Source: Methylomonas rosea (GTDB lineage: Bacteria; Pseudomonadota; Gammaproteobacteria; Methylococcales; Methylomonadaceae). From it: a stretch of DNA of 64,000 nt. This document shows positions 1 to 9,214 of this stretch, piece after piece. The DNA lies in the NCBI RefSeq assembly GCF_024505055.1, contig NZ_JANIBL010000004.1:1-64000 (forward strand), read 5' to 3'. Both the position numbers and the translations under genes were made by a program. The notes below the pieces were generated by a model. It saw nothing but the letters and a program-made list of their open reading frames with translations. It was not told the DNA's origin and searched no databases. Numbering within the stretch: position 1 is the stretch's first letter; each line of letters opens with the position of its first letter.

Positions 1-15
1 CCGGGCATATTTCTT

Positions 16-906
16 TCAAACTTTCCGCGAGCGTGGATGTGCTTGATCATATACAGCCGCTAAGTGCTGAAAATCCAAATGCGTGTATATCTGCGTCGTC
101 GAAATATTGCTATGCCCTAATAACTCTTGCACTGCCCTAATATCCTTACTGGCTTCCAGCAAGTGGCTTGCGAACGAATGTCTTAGCATATGCGGGTGAA
201 GGTGTTCGGCTATCCCGTTTTTTTTACCCCAACGATCCAATCTAAGTTGCACACTTCTTTGTGACAAGCGACAGCCCTGTAGAGAAACGAACACTGCTTG
301 CCCTGAACCAGGCCTATTTGCCAACCAAACCTTAAGCGCCTCAAGAGCCTTCTTACCGATAGGCAATTGTCTTTGCTTGCCGCCTTTACCAAAGCGCACT
401 CTCAAAAAGCCTTCGCTAAAATCGATGTCCGACAAATCAAGCATTACCAACTCGCTAAGTCGCAAACCTGAGGAATAAAACAATTCAAACATCGCCAAGT
501 CGCGGATTTCCAAAACCGAATCTGGCATCGCATTTAACATCCCCATCATCTGATCGACATCCAACACATGAGGAAGCCTTTTTGATACTTTAGGTGCCTG
601 CACATGCTGAGCAGGGTTATGCGCCACTTGGTTAGTTTTGAGCAAAAATCGATAAAAACTGCGTAGCGCCGCAAGTTCGCGCTGAATCGTCTTGCTTCCT
701 ATCCCGTTTTTATGGCGCCCGGCAATATAGTTCCGCACATCGCGATCTTGAACTTGCTGCCAAAGCCCAAGCTCTTGCACATTGCAAAAACTTTGAAAAC
801 GCTTTAAATCCCGCTGGTAATTCGTCGACGTATGGTCGGCAACACGCTTTTCCGAAACTAGATAACAAAAATACAGCTGCAAGGAGTCATCCGCTTCGGC
901 ATGCAT
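16..906 (-). CDS. xerC: Tyrosine recombinase XerC
   Basis: XerC works with XerD at the dif site to resolve chromosome dimers. The protein has an N-terminal SAM-like core-binding domain (about residues 8-100) and a C-terminal catalytic domain. Counting from an upstream TTG at 915, the active-site set is complete: Arg152, His242, Arg245, His268 and nucleophile Tyr277, in the contexts LRLSE, HMLRH, LLGH and IYTH. Length near 297 aa matches XerC. The TTG at 915 would overlap the stop of the DUF484 gene, whereas ATG at 906 is a conventional start and is used here. The order dapF-DUF484-xerC is the usual gammaproteobacterial one, which favours XerC over XerD. No dif-like site was found in the window. 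Confidence 0.93.
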   Translation of the reverse strand: MHAEADDSLQLYFCYLVSEKRVADHTSTNYQRDLKRFQSFCNVQELGLWQQVQDRDVRNYIAGRHKNGIGSKTIQRELAALRSFYRFLLKTNQVAHNPAQHVQAPKVSKRLPHVLDVDQMMGMLNAMPDSVLEIRDLAMFELFYSSGLRLSELVMLDLSDIDFSEGFLRVRFGKGGKQRQLPIGKKALEALKVWLANRPGSGQAVFVSLQGCRLSQRSVQLRLDRWGKKNGIAEHLHPHMLRHSFASHLLEASKDIRAVQELLGHSNISTTQIYTHLDFQHLAAVYDQAHPRSRKV

Positions 907-911
907 GATAT

Positions 912-1601
912 TCAATCCATTTGCTGTAGTAATGAAATAAAACGCGTCCCGATAATCTCGCTCATCTGGGTAAGAAATATACTGCCCATACTATAGTGAA
1001 ATCGCGATTCATCGCGGCTGCCGATTGCCAACAACCCATCAAGCTGCGTAAACACCATGGGTATGATTGCGGCCGAACGGACTTCCGCAGCCACATCCCC
1101 GAACAAAAACCTAGCTTGCGCCAAGGTAGGCCGACCGCATTTCGGCTGGTTTGTCGCTAATTCATTGGAAAAATGCTTCAAATTAGCATCATCCGCCCCG
1201 ACAAATAGATTACTGATCGGCGATAGCGGTTGCTCTCTAATGATTTTAATGGACACGAAATCAGTGAAAAAACATTCAGCTAACACCTCACTTAAATTAG
1301 CGACAGCATCCTCCAAAGAATTTGCTTCCAGCATAGCTAGCGTCAACTCATGCATGCGATTGAAGGATGCGTCATTTTCCCGAGCAATATCAATCAATGC
1401 GGTTAGTTGATTTTCTTGCTCCTGGTGCTTCGCCCGAAAAATTTCCAGTTGTTTGGAGATTAGCGATATCGCATTTCCGCTGGGGTGAGGTATATGCATC
1501 TTCTCCAGCAAATCCAGGTGATTCTGGAAAAACTCAGGATGGTCTTGCAAATAAGCCGTGACATGGGCTTCGGTCAATAAGTCTTTTGGTTCACTGCTCA
1601 T
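912..1601 (-). CDS. DUF484 family protein
   Basis: A 229-residue soluble protein of the DUF484 family, which has a GAF-like fold and no settled biochemical role. The N-terminal helical part (about 1-75) carries the family signature of a conserved DHPEFF stretch followed by a coiled-coil-like segment rich in Gln, Lys and Glu. The rest (about 85-225) has the alternating strand/helix pattern of a GAF domain. Its ATG overlaps the dapF stop by four bases (ATGA), and its own stop lies just before the xerC start, so the three genes are probably translationally coupled. The function is unknown. The constant linkage to xerC in gammaproteobacteria is known family context and does not show a role. Confidence 0.85.
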   Translation of the reverse strand: MSSEPKDLLTEAHVTAYLQDHPEFFQNHLDLLEKMHIPHPSGNAISLISKQLEIFRAKHQEQENQLTALIDIARENDASFNRMHELTLAMLEANSLEDAVANLSEVLAECFFTDFVSIKIIREQPLSPISNLFVGADDANLKHFSNELATNQPKCGRPTLAQARFLFGDVAAEVRSAAIIPMVFTQLDGLLAIGSRDESRFHYSMGSIFLTQMSEIIGTRFISLLQQMD

Positions 1602-2428
1602 AACTTTATTTGTCCCTCGAATACCGTGGCAGCCGCTCCCGTCATTAACACAGGATGACCGCTACCAGTCCAACTAATAATTAATTCGCCGCCAGGCAAT
1701 TGAACCTGAACATTCTGATCCAACAAACCTTGCTCGATACCCGCGACAACAGCAGCGCACGCCCCGCTACCACAAGCCAGAGTTTCGGCCGCACCGCGCT
1801 CGTAAACTCGCAATTTGATTTGCCGGCGATTAACAATTTGCATAAAACCAATATTAGCTCGTTCTGGAAACAGCTCATGACGCTCTAGTTGTGCCCCGAC
1901 AGATGAAACAGGTGCATTTGCCACATCATCGACCCGGATAACCGCATGAGGATTGCCCATAGATACCGCTGCGAATTCGATTTCAATTTCCGCCAACTTC
2001 ACTGTATATAACTTGGACCGCTCGGAAACCTTCAGCGGTATTTGCTTTGGCTCAAGTGCGGGGACGCCCATTTCAACGGTGATCAAACCTCCCTCATCGA
2101 ATCGAAGCGTCAGTTGTCTCGCGTCAGTATCAACAGTAATTTCGTCTTTATTGCTTAAGCCTTTGTCGCGCACAAAGCGCGCAAAGCAACGCGCACCGTT
2201 CCCACACTGCGCAACCTCGCTACCGTCAGCATTAAAGATTCGGTATTTAAATTCCGCATTGGCGCTGATCGGCTTTTCCACCAATAACAATTGATCGCAG
2301 CCCACGCCAAAATGGCGGTTCGCCAAAAATCGAATCTGTTCGGCAGTCAATTGTATTTGCTGATTTATAGCGTCGATCACGACAAAATCATTGCCCAGCC
2401 CCTGCATTTTGGTGAAATTGATCATCAT
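1598..2428 (-). CDS. dapF: Diaminopimelate epimerase
   Basis: DapF converts LL-diaminopimelate to meso-diaminopimelate in the cytoplasm, supplying both lysine and the peptidoglycan crosslinking residue. At 276 aa it has the usual length and the two pseudo-symmetric halves of the family. The two catalytic cysteines are visible: Cys75 in a QCGNGAR context and Cys219 in ACGSGAC. Two successive ATGs (2428, 2425) give equally good starts. It lies two bases after lysA, so LysA (consumer of meso-DAP) and DapF (producer) are made from one transcript. MurE further along the window carries the DNPR motif of the meso-DAP-adding enzyme, which fits. Confidence 0.96.
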   Translation of the reverse strand: MMINFTKMQGLGNDFVVIDAINQQIQLTAEQIRFLANRHFGVGCDQLLLVEKPISANAEFKYRIFNADGSEVAQCGNGARCFARFVRDKGLSNKDEITVDTDARQLTLRFDEGGLITVEMGVPALEPKQIPLKVSERSKLYTVKLAEIEIEFAAVSMGNPHAVIRVDDVANAPVSSVGAQLERHELFPERANIGFMQIVNRRQIKLRVYERGAAETLACGSGACAAVVAGIEQGLLDQNVQVQLPGGELIISWTGSGHPVLMTGAAATVFEGQIKL

Positions 2429-2430
2429 AA

Positions 2431-3681
2431 CTACTCAGGTAAAAGCTGCTCGCCAACCCACAACTGCTCCAGCGTTTCTCGGGCTCGAATAAGATACGCT
2501 TTATCGCCATCGACCATTACTTCCGCCGCGCGCGGCCTCGAGTTATAGTTTGAACTCATCGTAAATCCGTAGGCGCCCGCTGAGCGAACCGCCAACAAAT
2601 CGCCTTGTTTCAGCTTTAATGACCGAGCTTTCCCTAGAAAGTCACCCGTCTCGCAAACTGGACCGACAATATCCCAATCCAACTCGGCCTGATCACTATC
2701 CCCATTAGCTGGAATAATTTCCTGCCACGCCCCGTATAAAGCCGGCCTGACTAGATCATTCATTGCCGCGTCAACAATGGCAAAGTTTTTATTGTCTGTT
2801 GGCTTAAGGTATTCCACTCTGGTTAGCAATATTCCGGCATTACCAACGATTGCACGCCCCGGCTCCAATAGAATTTCAAAACTCCGCCCCGCCAAACGTT
2901 GCAGCAAAGCTGAAATATACTCAGAAGGTTGCGGGGGATGCTCATCGCGATAACAAATACCCAGGCCACCACCTAAATCGAGGTGGTGCAATTCAATACC
3001 TTCCTCTTGCAGTTCATCGACCAATGCCAACACCCTATCCAACGCATCCAGAAACGGTACCGTTTCCGTCAATTGGGAGCCAATATGACAATCGATACCG
3101 ACGATTTCGATATTAGGCATCTGTGCAGCACGCCGGTATTCATGAATGGCTTGCTTGATATCGATCCCGAATTTATTCTCTTTCAAACCGGTGGAAATAT
3201 AAGGATGCGTCTTGGCATCAACATCCGGATTGACCCGAAAGGACACGGGAGCGACAACGCCCAACTCACCGGCCAATCGGTTGATTCGATCAAGTTCGCC
3301 GCTGACTTCCACGTTAAAACAGCGTATACCTATTTTCAGCGCCGCCAGGATTTCATCTTCGCGTTTACCGACCCCGGAAAACACAATTTTGTCCGGACTC
3401 CCGCCCGCGGTTAACACGCGTTGCATTTCACCAAGCGACACGATGTCGAACCCAGATCCCAGCCGAGCTAATAGATTGAGAATAGCGATATTTGAATTTG
3501 CTTTTACGGCATAACAAATGAGATGAGGGTGACCGGCAAAGCCTTGATCGAAGGCTTGCCAGTGTCTTTCCAAGGTATTTCGCGAGTAGACATAGCACGG
3601 GGTGCCGTAGTTTTCGGCAATTTCGTCAACAGGAATGCTTTCGGCAAACAGCTCGTGTTGCCGATAATTAAAAAAATCCAT
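2431..3681 (-). CDS. lysA: Diaminopimelate decarboxylase
   Basis: LysA decarboxylates meso-diaminopimelate to L-lysine with PLP, the last step of lysine synthesis. The 416-residue protein has the alanine-racemase-like barrel followed by a C-terminal beta domain. The PLP-binding lysine is Lys60 in the motif YAVKANSN. Other family motifs are HIGSQ, a Gly-rich phosphate site (LGGGLG), EPGR and CETGDFLG, whose Cys reaches into the partner subunit's active site. The gene starts three bases after the small lptM gene and is followed by dapF two bases on. This is the standard lptM-lysA-dapF arrangement. Confidence 0.96.
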   Translation of the reverse strand: MDFFNYRQHELFAESIPVDEIAENYGTPCYVYSRNTLERHWQAFDQGFAGHPHLICYAVKANSNIAILNLLARLGSGFDIVSLGEMQRVLTAGGSPDKIVFSGVGKREDEILAALKIGIRCFNVEVSGELDRINRLAGELGVVAPVSFRVNPDVDAKTHPYISTGLKENKFGIDIKQAIHEYRRAAQMPNIEIVGIDCHIGSQLTETVPFLDALDRVLALVDELQEEGIELHHLDLGGGLGICYRDEHPPQPSEYISALLQRLAGRSFEILLEPGRAIVGNAGILLTRVEYLKPTDNKNFAIVDAAMNDLVRPALYGAWQEIIPANGDSDQAELDWDIVGPVCETGDFLGKARSLKLKQGDLLAVRSAGAYGFTMSSNYNSRPRAAEVMVDGDKAYLIRARETLEQLWVGEQLLPE

Positions 3682-3684
3682 GGC

Positions 3685-3810
3685 TTATTTATCTTGTTTG
3701 GGTACGTAAATTGGCGGCGGGCTATCCGGCATATATAACGGGCCGGTTTGGCCGCAGGCCTGCAACAACAGAGCCCAAAGAACTAGAGTTAAAATATTGT
3801 TTGTCGTCAT
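3685..3810 (-). CDS. lptM: LptM (YifL)-type small lipoprotein
   Basis: A 41-codon gene. It encodes a short signal sequence with a lipobox ending at Cys19 (LLQAC), followed at once by the family hallmark GQTGPLY and then a Pro-rich tail. In E. coli LptM stabilises oxidative assembly of the LptD-LptE LPS translocon in the outer membrane. The assignment rests on the lipobox, the CGQTGPLY stretch and its place directly upstream of lysA, where this gene is found in many gammaproteobacteria. The start ATG is at 3810-3808 and the stop TAA at 3687-3685, three bases before lysA. Because it is so short it is easily missed by gene callers. Confidence 0.85.
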   Translation of the reverse strand: MTTNNILTLVLWALLLQACGQTGPLYMPDSPPPIYVPKQDK

Positions 3811-3903
3811 ATTTGTAACGATTGTCTGGTGAACAGGGAATATAGCATAGCCGACGCCTTAAAAGAACGAACGCAAGGTAGCCGCCCCATCGCGATAAGC
3901 CAC

Positions 3904-3930
3904 AAAAAAAGGGGCATGAAGCCCCTTTTT
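3904..3930 (-). terminator. Bidirectional rho-independent terminator after pilQ
   Basis: Seven A residues, a five-base GGGGC/GCCCC stem with an ATGAA loop, then five T residues. Because both sides carry A/T runs it can act in either direction. It lies 22 bases past the pilQ stop on the minus strand, so it should end pilMNOPQ transcripts before lptM-lysA. Confidence 0.8.
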
Positions 3931-3951
3931 GCCAATTGGTGAAACGACGAC

Positions 3952-6189
3952 TTACTTTGCCGTCATAGACTCTTTCACCACTTTAGGCGTGATAAACACC
4001 AATAACTCTTTTTTGGTATCGTTTTTTACACTTTTCTTGAACATCCAGCCTATCACCGGCAAATCCGACACCCAGGGCACGGTATTAAACGATTCCTGAA
4101 CGGTTGACTCGTAAATACCACCCAACACCACCGTTTCGCCATCTTCAACTTGAACTTTGGTTTTCAACTGCCGAGTATCGATTGGTACCGTGGCATTACC
4201 ACCTGTTGCCAACGGTGTTCCCGGCGAATCTTTTTTAATGTCGAGCAACATGATTACGCTACCGCTCGGGGTAATCTGCGGCGTAACATTCAACTCCAGC
4301 ACCGCATCGACCAATTCCGTTACCGGGCCAGTCGACTGACTTTGAGTTTGATAAGGAATCTGCACACCTTGTTTGATAGAGGCTTGCACCATGTCGCTGG
4401 TCATTACCCGCGGATTGGATACCAACTCGCCTTTACCATCATCCTGCAGCGCACTGATCTCAAGATTCAAAAGATAATCCGCGCCGCGCGCCAGAGTTAA
4501 GGCCAAGGCTCCGCCACTGGAGGCCGCCAATGCGGATCCCAAATCCGACAGAATTTGCGAATTTTCGCTGGTTTCGGCGCCACTGGCCGTCATTCCGTAT
4601 TGCGTTCCGCTATTTATGTCGGTTTTATGCGCCACACCAAACTTGGTACCTAAATTCTGCGCAAACGAGGTATCCGCTATTACGATCCGCGATTCGATCA
4701 ATACTTGGCGTACAGGCACGTCCAATAGCTTGATCATTCTGCGTACATCTTCCATAGCCTTTGCCGTATCCTTGACAATCAGGGTATTAGTCCTGGCATC
4801 GACAATCGCCGTACCGCGTGGCGATAGCAACCGCATACTTGCTGACCCGCCACCTTGACTATTCTGCCCAGCTCCGGCCTGTTGCGATGCAACGGAGCCA
4901 CCGCCACCTCCGCAACCACCGCCGCCACTGCTCGCCCCCGCTCCTGATTGGCCGCCTTGCGAGTTATTACCCACCCCCATCAATACACCGCAAATTTCCC
5001 CTGCTTTAGCGTAATTGATCTGAATATTTTCGGTTTTTAACGGCTCCAACTCTTCGAATATTTTTTTCGAATCCAGTTCTTCCTGCTCTATTTTCATGAT
5101 CTCGGCAACCGGAGCCACCATCACTACATTGCCGTTCTGTCTTTTTGCCAAACCTTTGGATTTTAAAATCAATTCCAAAGCCTGGTCCCAAGGTACATCG
5201 TTCAATCTGAGCGTAACGTTGCCCGCCACCGAATCGGCGGCAATGATATTGAGCTCGGTAAAGTCGGCTAGAATTTGCAGGACAGAGCGCACTTCAATGT
5301 CTTGAAAATTCAATGACAATTTGTTGCCTATATACGGGAATTTTTCTTTTTGCTGCGCTTCCTTTTCCGCCGGTGTCAGAGGCCGAAACTCAACAGTCAG
5401 CAAGTTATCGGACTGATAGGACGAGTAATCGTAATTACCGTTGTTAGGTGTTATGACAATGTTGACGCTATCACCTCTTGGAGAGGCTTCAATTTTTTGC
5501 ACTGGTGTCGCAAAGTCCGACACATCGAAACTCTTGACTAAAGAATCGGGCAACCTGGTATTTAGAAAGCTTAATACCACTTTACCGGCATTTTGCTTAG
5601 CATCCACGACCGTATTCGCCGCTGATAAACCCAGCAACAAGCGTCCCTCACCGTTGGGGCCGCGACGAAAATCAATACTTTTTATGTTTTGTTCCGGTAA
5701 AAACTTACTAATCACCGAGTCCTTGGCGGCGGGCGTTTGCTGTACTGCTCGGTTTACCGCCGCAACGGTCCCACTAGACTTCAAAACCACATAAAACTTA
5801 TTACCCTCGATTTTGGTTTCGTAAGGTACTTTTTCTATCAAGTTAATAATAACCCGCGTACGCCCCGACGCCTCCACCACATACACAGTACCAGCGGCAC
5901 CTTGATTGATAGGAAAGCTCTTTTTTGCCAAATTACTTTTTACGCCGGCAAAGTCCAACGCAATTCTGGAAGGGTTATCGGTCTGAAAAATTTTTGGCGT
6001 CACTATTGGCCCATCCATTTCCAATTGCACCTGCACTTGGTTTCCGGCCAAGGTGGAAAACTCTAAGTTGTTTATTGCTCCGTCATCGGCGCGCACCACC
6101 GCAACGTGCATAAAACAACCCAGCAACACTGAACACCAGAAACCGAAGCCGGCCGCTTTCCATCCGTTTTTATTTTGTTTAGTACTCAT
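3952..6189 (-). CDS. pilQ: Type IV pilus secretin PilQ
   Basis: PilQ forms the outer-membrane channel through which the type IV pilus passes. The 745-residue protein has a signal peptide (about 1-34), two AMIN peptidoglycan-binding domains (about 38-137 and 168-268), an N0/STN domain (about 292-345), an N1 secretin domain (about 385-490) and the C-terminal secretin barrel domain (about 560-738, with VPWVSDLPVIGWMF). The N1 domain is interrupted at 408-451 by a long Gly/Ser/Gln-rich stretch with a single Cys at 426. Such linkers vary between species. It is the last gene of the operon and starts two bases after pilP. Confidence 0.96.
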   Translation of the reverse strand: MSTKQNKNGWKAAGFGFWCSVLLGCFMHVAVVRADDGAINNLEFSTLAGNQVQVQLEMDGPIVTPKIFQTDNPSRIALDFAGVKSNLAKKSFPINQGAAGTVYVVEASGRTRVIINLIEKVPYETKIEGNKFYVVLKSSGTVAAVNRAVQQTPAAKDSVISKFLPEQNIKSIDFRRGPNGEGRLLLGLSAANTVVDAKQNAGKVVLSFLNTRLPDSLVKSFDVSDFATPVQKIEASPRGDSVNIVITPNNGNYDYSSYQSDNLLTVEFRPLTPAEKEAQQKEKFPYIGNKLSLNFQDIEVRSVLQILADFTELNIIAADSVAGNVTLRLNDVPWDQALELILKSKGLAKRQNGNVVMVAPVAEIMKIEQEELDSKKIFEELEPLKTENIQINYAKAGEICGVLMGVGNNSQGGQSGAGASSGGGGCGGGGGSVASQQAGAGQNSQGGGSASMRLLSPRGTAIVDARTNTLIVKDTAKAMEDVRRMIKLLDVPVRQVLIESRIVIADTSFAQNLGTKFGVAHKTDINSGTQYGMTASGAETSENSQILSDLGSALAASSGGALALTLARGADYLLNLEISALQDDGKGELVSNPRVMTSDMVQASIKQGVQIPYQTQSQSTGPVTELVDAVLELNVTPQITPSGSVIMLLDIKKDSPGTPLATGGNATVPIDTRQLKTKVQVEDGETVVLGGIYESTVQESFNTVPWVSDLPVIGWMFKKSVKNDTKKELLVFITPKVVKESMTAK

Positions 6190-6191
6190 TT

Positions 6192-6749
6192 CTATAACCC
6201 TTTTTCATCGGCCAATGCTAGTGAAGACTGTTGTTCGCGCCAAGTGCCCGGCTTATCAGGTACGATTTCCATTAGCTCTATTTTGTCGTCAAGAATACGC
6301 AGTATCTTGCCGTAATTTTGCCCCATATGGTGCCCAACCTGGACTCGGTGGATAGTGCCATCCCTAGCTCTTACCAAACCCCAATAGCCTTTGTCATTGC
6401 GCAAAGTTCCAACCATGCGCAGACTGTCCAGCGGATACGCTTCCAGCTCTTCCTTCCGGCGTTCTATATCAGGCTTGATACCGTTTATACCGGAGACATC
6501 GATATTGCTGTCGTCATCCTTTCTTTCAATCGACCTAAACGGGTCCCGTAAACCATCGGGTTTGAATATAAACGACTCAACCACTTTAATTTCAGGCAAG
6601 GGTTCGATAGCTGCCTTGGGACGTGCTTTTACGTCTTGAATGTACTTGGTCAGATCGCTGACATCGTCGCTGCCGCAACCCGTCATACCGACCAAAAGCA
6701 CAGTCAATGCAGGCAGGATCGAAAACACTTTCACACCAGCGCACCTCAT
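6192..6749 (-). CDS. pilP: Type IV pilus assembly lipoprotein PilP
   Basis: PilP is an inner-membrane lipoprotein that links the PilN/PilO heterodimer to the periplasmic N0 domain of PilQ. The 185-residue protein has a signal peptide with a lipobox ending at Cys25 (GMTGC). A flexible, unstructured segment follows, then the compact beta domain (about 95-175) containing LRDPF-like and GLVRARDG motifs typical of PilP. Its start overlaps the pilO stop by four bases and pilQ begins two bases after its stop, so it is tightly coupled within pilMNOPQ. Confidence 0.93.
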   Translation of the reverse strand: MRCAGVKVFSILPALTVLLVGMTGCGSDDVSDLTKYIQDVKARPKAAIEPLPEIKVVESFIFKPDGLRDPFRSIERKDDDSNIDVSGINGIKPDIERRKEELEAYPLDSLRMVGTLRNDKGYWGLVRARDGTIHRVQVGHHMGQNYGKILRILDDKIELMEIVPDKPGTWREQQSSLALADEKGL

Positions 6750-7372
6750 TGCCCTCTCCTTTTCTTGGCCGCCGGTCCGCCAGCGGCTTGCGCTGATTCA
6801 CCCTCGTTATAGGTTTTTATGGTTGCAGTCATGCTCATACCATCTTTGCCTTCTTTACCCATCGGCGTCATCACCACATCGTGCACCGTCACAATCCTGG
6901 GTAGCGAAGCCAAACCACTGACAAACAATCCCAATTCTTCATACTTCCCGACAACATGGATGCCAATTGGCAATTCAGAATAAAACTCTCTGTTAATTTC
7001 GGTGCTGGGTTGAAACAATTTAAACTCCAGACCACTTGCCAAACCGGTTTGGGAAATATCAACCAACAAGCTGGCCACTTCAGCTTTGGTGGGCATTTGC
7101 TTCAGCATCTCGCCTAGCGACGCTTCGATTTGATCCAGCTGGTCGCGGTAATCCTGGAGGTTGACAGCCTTTTTCTGCTTAACTTCAAACGCACTTTTCA
7201 AACTCTCCTCTTGTTTTTCAAGCACATCCAATTCATCCAGCTGCGGCACCGTAATAAAGTACACTCCAGCCGCCGCTGTTAATACCGAAAAAACAAGTAT
7301 GACGATGATTTTTAGCGGGGTCGGCCAGCTACCCGCCGAATTGATGTCCCAATTTATTTCAGACAAATTCAT
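6746..7372 (-). CDS. pilO: Type IV pilus assembly protein PilO
   Basis: PilO is a bitopic inner-membrane protein that pairs with PilN in the alignment subcomplex between the cytoplasmic motor and the secretin. The 208-residue protein has a short cytoplasmic N-terminus, one membrane helix (about 23-43), a periplasmic coiled coil (about 50-100) and a ferredoxin-like C-terminal domain. It overlaps pilN and pilP by four bases at each end. The C-terminal tail is basic and glycine/alanine rich, outside the folded domain. Confidence 0.93.
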   Translation of the reverse strand: MNLSEINWDINSAGSWPTPLKIIVILVFSVLTAAAGVYFITVPQLDELDVLEKQEESLKSAFEVKQKKAVNLQDYRDQLDQIEASLGEMLKQMPTKAEVASLLVDISQTGLASGLEFKLFQPSTEINREFYSELPIGIHVVGKYEELGLFVSGLASLPRIVTVHDVVMTPMGKEGKDGMSMTATIKTYNEGESAQAAGGPAAKKRRGQ

Positions 7373-7941
7373 TTGACGGCTCCTGGTTGAGGCTTATCGG
7401 TCTTCTTACCTTGCTTGGCAGTCATCGTGAAGTCGTTCATCTGGCCGTCTTTTTTGCCTTCACCTTTGATTACAGTCAGTACGGAGGTATTCATCCAAGG
7501 CGAGTTATCGATAGCCCGCATGTATGCAGACACTCGCGCATTCGATTCCGCCTTCCCATCCAAAGTCAAAACCGACCCGGCTTGGGCAAATTTCGTCAGG
7601 TAAATACCATCCGGCGTGGTTTTGGCCAATTCATCGAATAAATGCACTACCTCCGGCCGGCTTTCCTGCAACTTTTGGATTACTTCAATTTTGGTCAATA
7701 ACCTATTTTTCTTGTCTTCAATTTCCTTGATTTCTTGAATTCGCTTATCCAAGATGGCTATTTCGTTTTGCAAAAGCGTGTTTCTGCGGGTCTGATATTC
7801 TTTAATTCCTTCGATATACATAAACACTACGACCAAAATCAGTGCTGTCACCAAAATACCGGCACCGATACCCGCCACAAAATCCTGCTGCTTTTTTTTA
7901 CGCAGCTCTTCTCGCCAAGGGAGTAAATTAATTCTTGCCAT
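7369..7941 (-). CDS. pilN: Type IV pilus assembly protein PilN
   Basis: PilN joins cytoplasmic PilM to periplasmic PilO. It begins with the conserved MARINLLPWRE tail, the part known in the family to dock into PilM. A membrane helix (about 22-43), a coiled coil (about 50-95) and a ferredoxin-like periplasmic domain follow. Length is 190 aa. Its start overlaps the last base of the pilM stop codon and its end overlaps pilO by four bases. Confidence 0.95.
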   Translation of the reverse strand: MARINLLPWREELRKKKQQDFVAGIGAGILVTALILVVVFMYIEGIKEYQTRRNTLLQNEIAILDKRIQEIKEIEDKKNRLLTKIEVIQKLQESRPEVVHLFDELAKTTPDGIYLTKFAQAGSVLTLDGKAESNARVSAYMRAIDNSPWMNTSVLTVIKGEGKKDGQMNDFTMTAKQGKKTDKPQPGAVK

Positions 7942-9002
7942 TAATCAAAACTCCTTAACGCTAAACCGCACGCTATCATCATCGCTGGCGTATCGTTACT
8001 CAGACTTTGCGGTTTGACCCGATTAGAAAGCGCCATGTTGATGAACGGATTGGCAATGTAAGACGGGATGCCCAGATCGCGTTCCACCAATTTGTCCAAA
8101 CCCGCGATTGATGCGCAACCACCGGCCAGTACCAACGCATCGACGCCGCGATTGGCGCTGGAGGAAACGAAGAATTGCAACGATCTGGCGATTTGCTGCA
8201 ACATGGCTTTTTTGAAGGGTTCCAGCACATCGGTTACGTAATTGTCCGGTAAGCCGCCGTGTTTTTTAGCTAAACCAGCTTCTTCATAAGACAGGCCGTA
8301 GCGGCGCTGAATCTCTTCGGTTAGCTGTTTTCCGCCAAAACCCTGCTCCCGGGTATAAACTGTTTTACCTTCATGCAGAATGTTCAGAGATGTCATGGTT
8401 GCACCGATGTCGGCAATTGCGACAGTCATATTGCCGGCGCCTTCCGGCAACTGATCAGCCAACAAGGAAAACGCATTTTCCATCGCAAAAGCTTCCACAT
8501 CGACGACAACCGCCTTCAGGCCGGCATAGGCCAGCGCGGCCACCCTGTCCTCAATGTTTTCCCGCCGAGAAGCCGCCAGCAACACATCGACCATATCCGG
8601 ATTATTTTTGGTGATACCCTGAACTTCGAAGTCGAGATTGACTTCGTCCAGCGAATAAGGAATGTACTGATCGGCCTCCACCATGATTTGCTCTTCCATG
8701 TCCCTATCGGACAATGAGGCAGGCATCGAAATAATCTTGGTCATCACCGATGAACCCGCAACCGCAACGCTCGCCTGTTTTGCCCGAGTACCGGATTGCT
8801 TTACCGCCGCTTTTATTACCGCGCCGATTTGCTCTATATTGGTGATGTTCTTATCGACTATCGCATCCTGAGGTAAGGGGGCCACCGAGTAACTTTCTAC
8901 CCGGTAACGAGCACCGACCCGGCTCAATTCCAACAATTTAACCGCAGCTGTACTAATATCCACACCCAGCACAGCCGACGGATTCCTGCTCAACCAGCTC
9001 AT
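7941..9002 (-). CDS. pilM: Type IV pilus assembly protein PilM
   Basis: PilM is a cytoplasmic actin/FtsA-like ATP-binding protein that anchors the pilus alignment complex through the PilN tail. The 353-residue protein opens with the phosphate-1 motif around VLGVDISTAAVKLLEL. It has the central DIGATMTSL phosphate-2 motif and a late GGCASIAGL motif. It is the first gene of pilMNOPQ. The 212-base gap to the divergent mrcA gene holds a TATACT on the minus strand (9091-9086) that could be the -10 of the pil operon, but no convincing -35 sits 17 bases upstream. The pairing with ponA/mrcA is the usual one in gammaproteobacteria. Confidence 0.95.
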   Translation of the reverse strand: MSWLSRNPSAVLGVDISTAAVKLLELSRVGARYRVESYSVAPLPQDAIVDKNITNIEQIGAVIKAAVKQSGTRAKQASVAVAGSSVMTKIISMPASLSDRDMEEQIMVEADQYIPYSLDEVNLDFEVQGITKNNPDMVDVLLAASRRENIEDRVAALAYAGLKAVVVDVEAFAMENAFSLLADQLPEGAGNMTVAIADIGATMTSLNILHEGKTVYTREQGFGGKQLTEEIQRRYGLSYEEAGLAKKHGGLPDNYVTDVLEPFKKAMLQQIARSLQFFVSSSANRGVDALVLAGGCASIAGLDKLVERDLGIPSYIANPFINMALSNRVKPQSLSNDTPAMMIACGLALRSFD

Positions 9003-9214
9003 GAATGAACCCTTTTTAGATCGAATATGATTGAATTTGGCTCAAGCATGCTCAGACGAGGCTTGCAGAACCCACATGGGCCTGAAGTATAGTAGATTTT
9101 TTTATTTTCATCCTCTTAGATAAACCACTTTACAAGTAACTTTAGGTTGTTCCCAATATCAAAAGGGTTTATTTTGACCGGCAATTTGTATTTTAGCAGT
9201 GCGTTTGAATTTCA

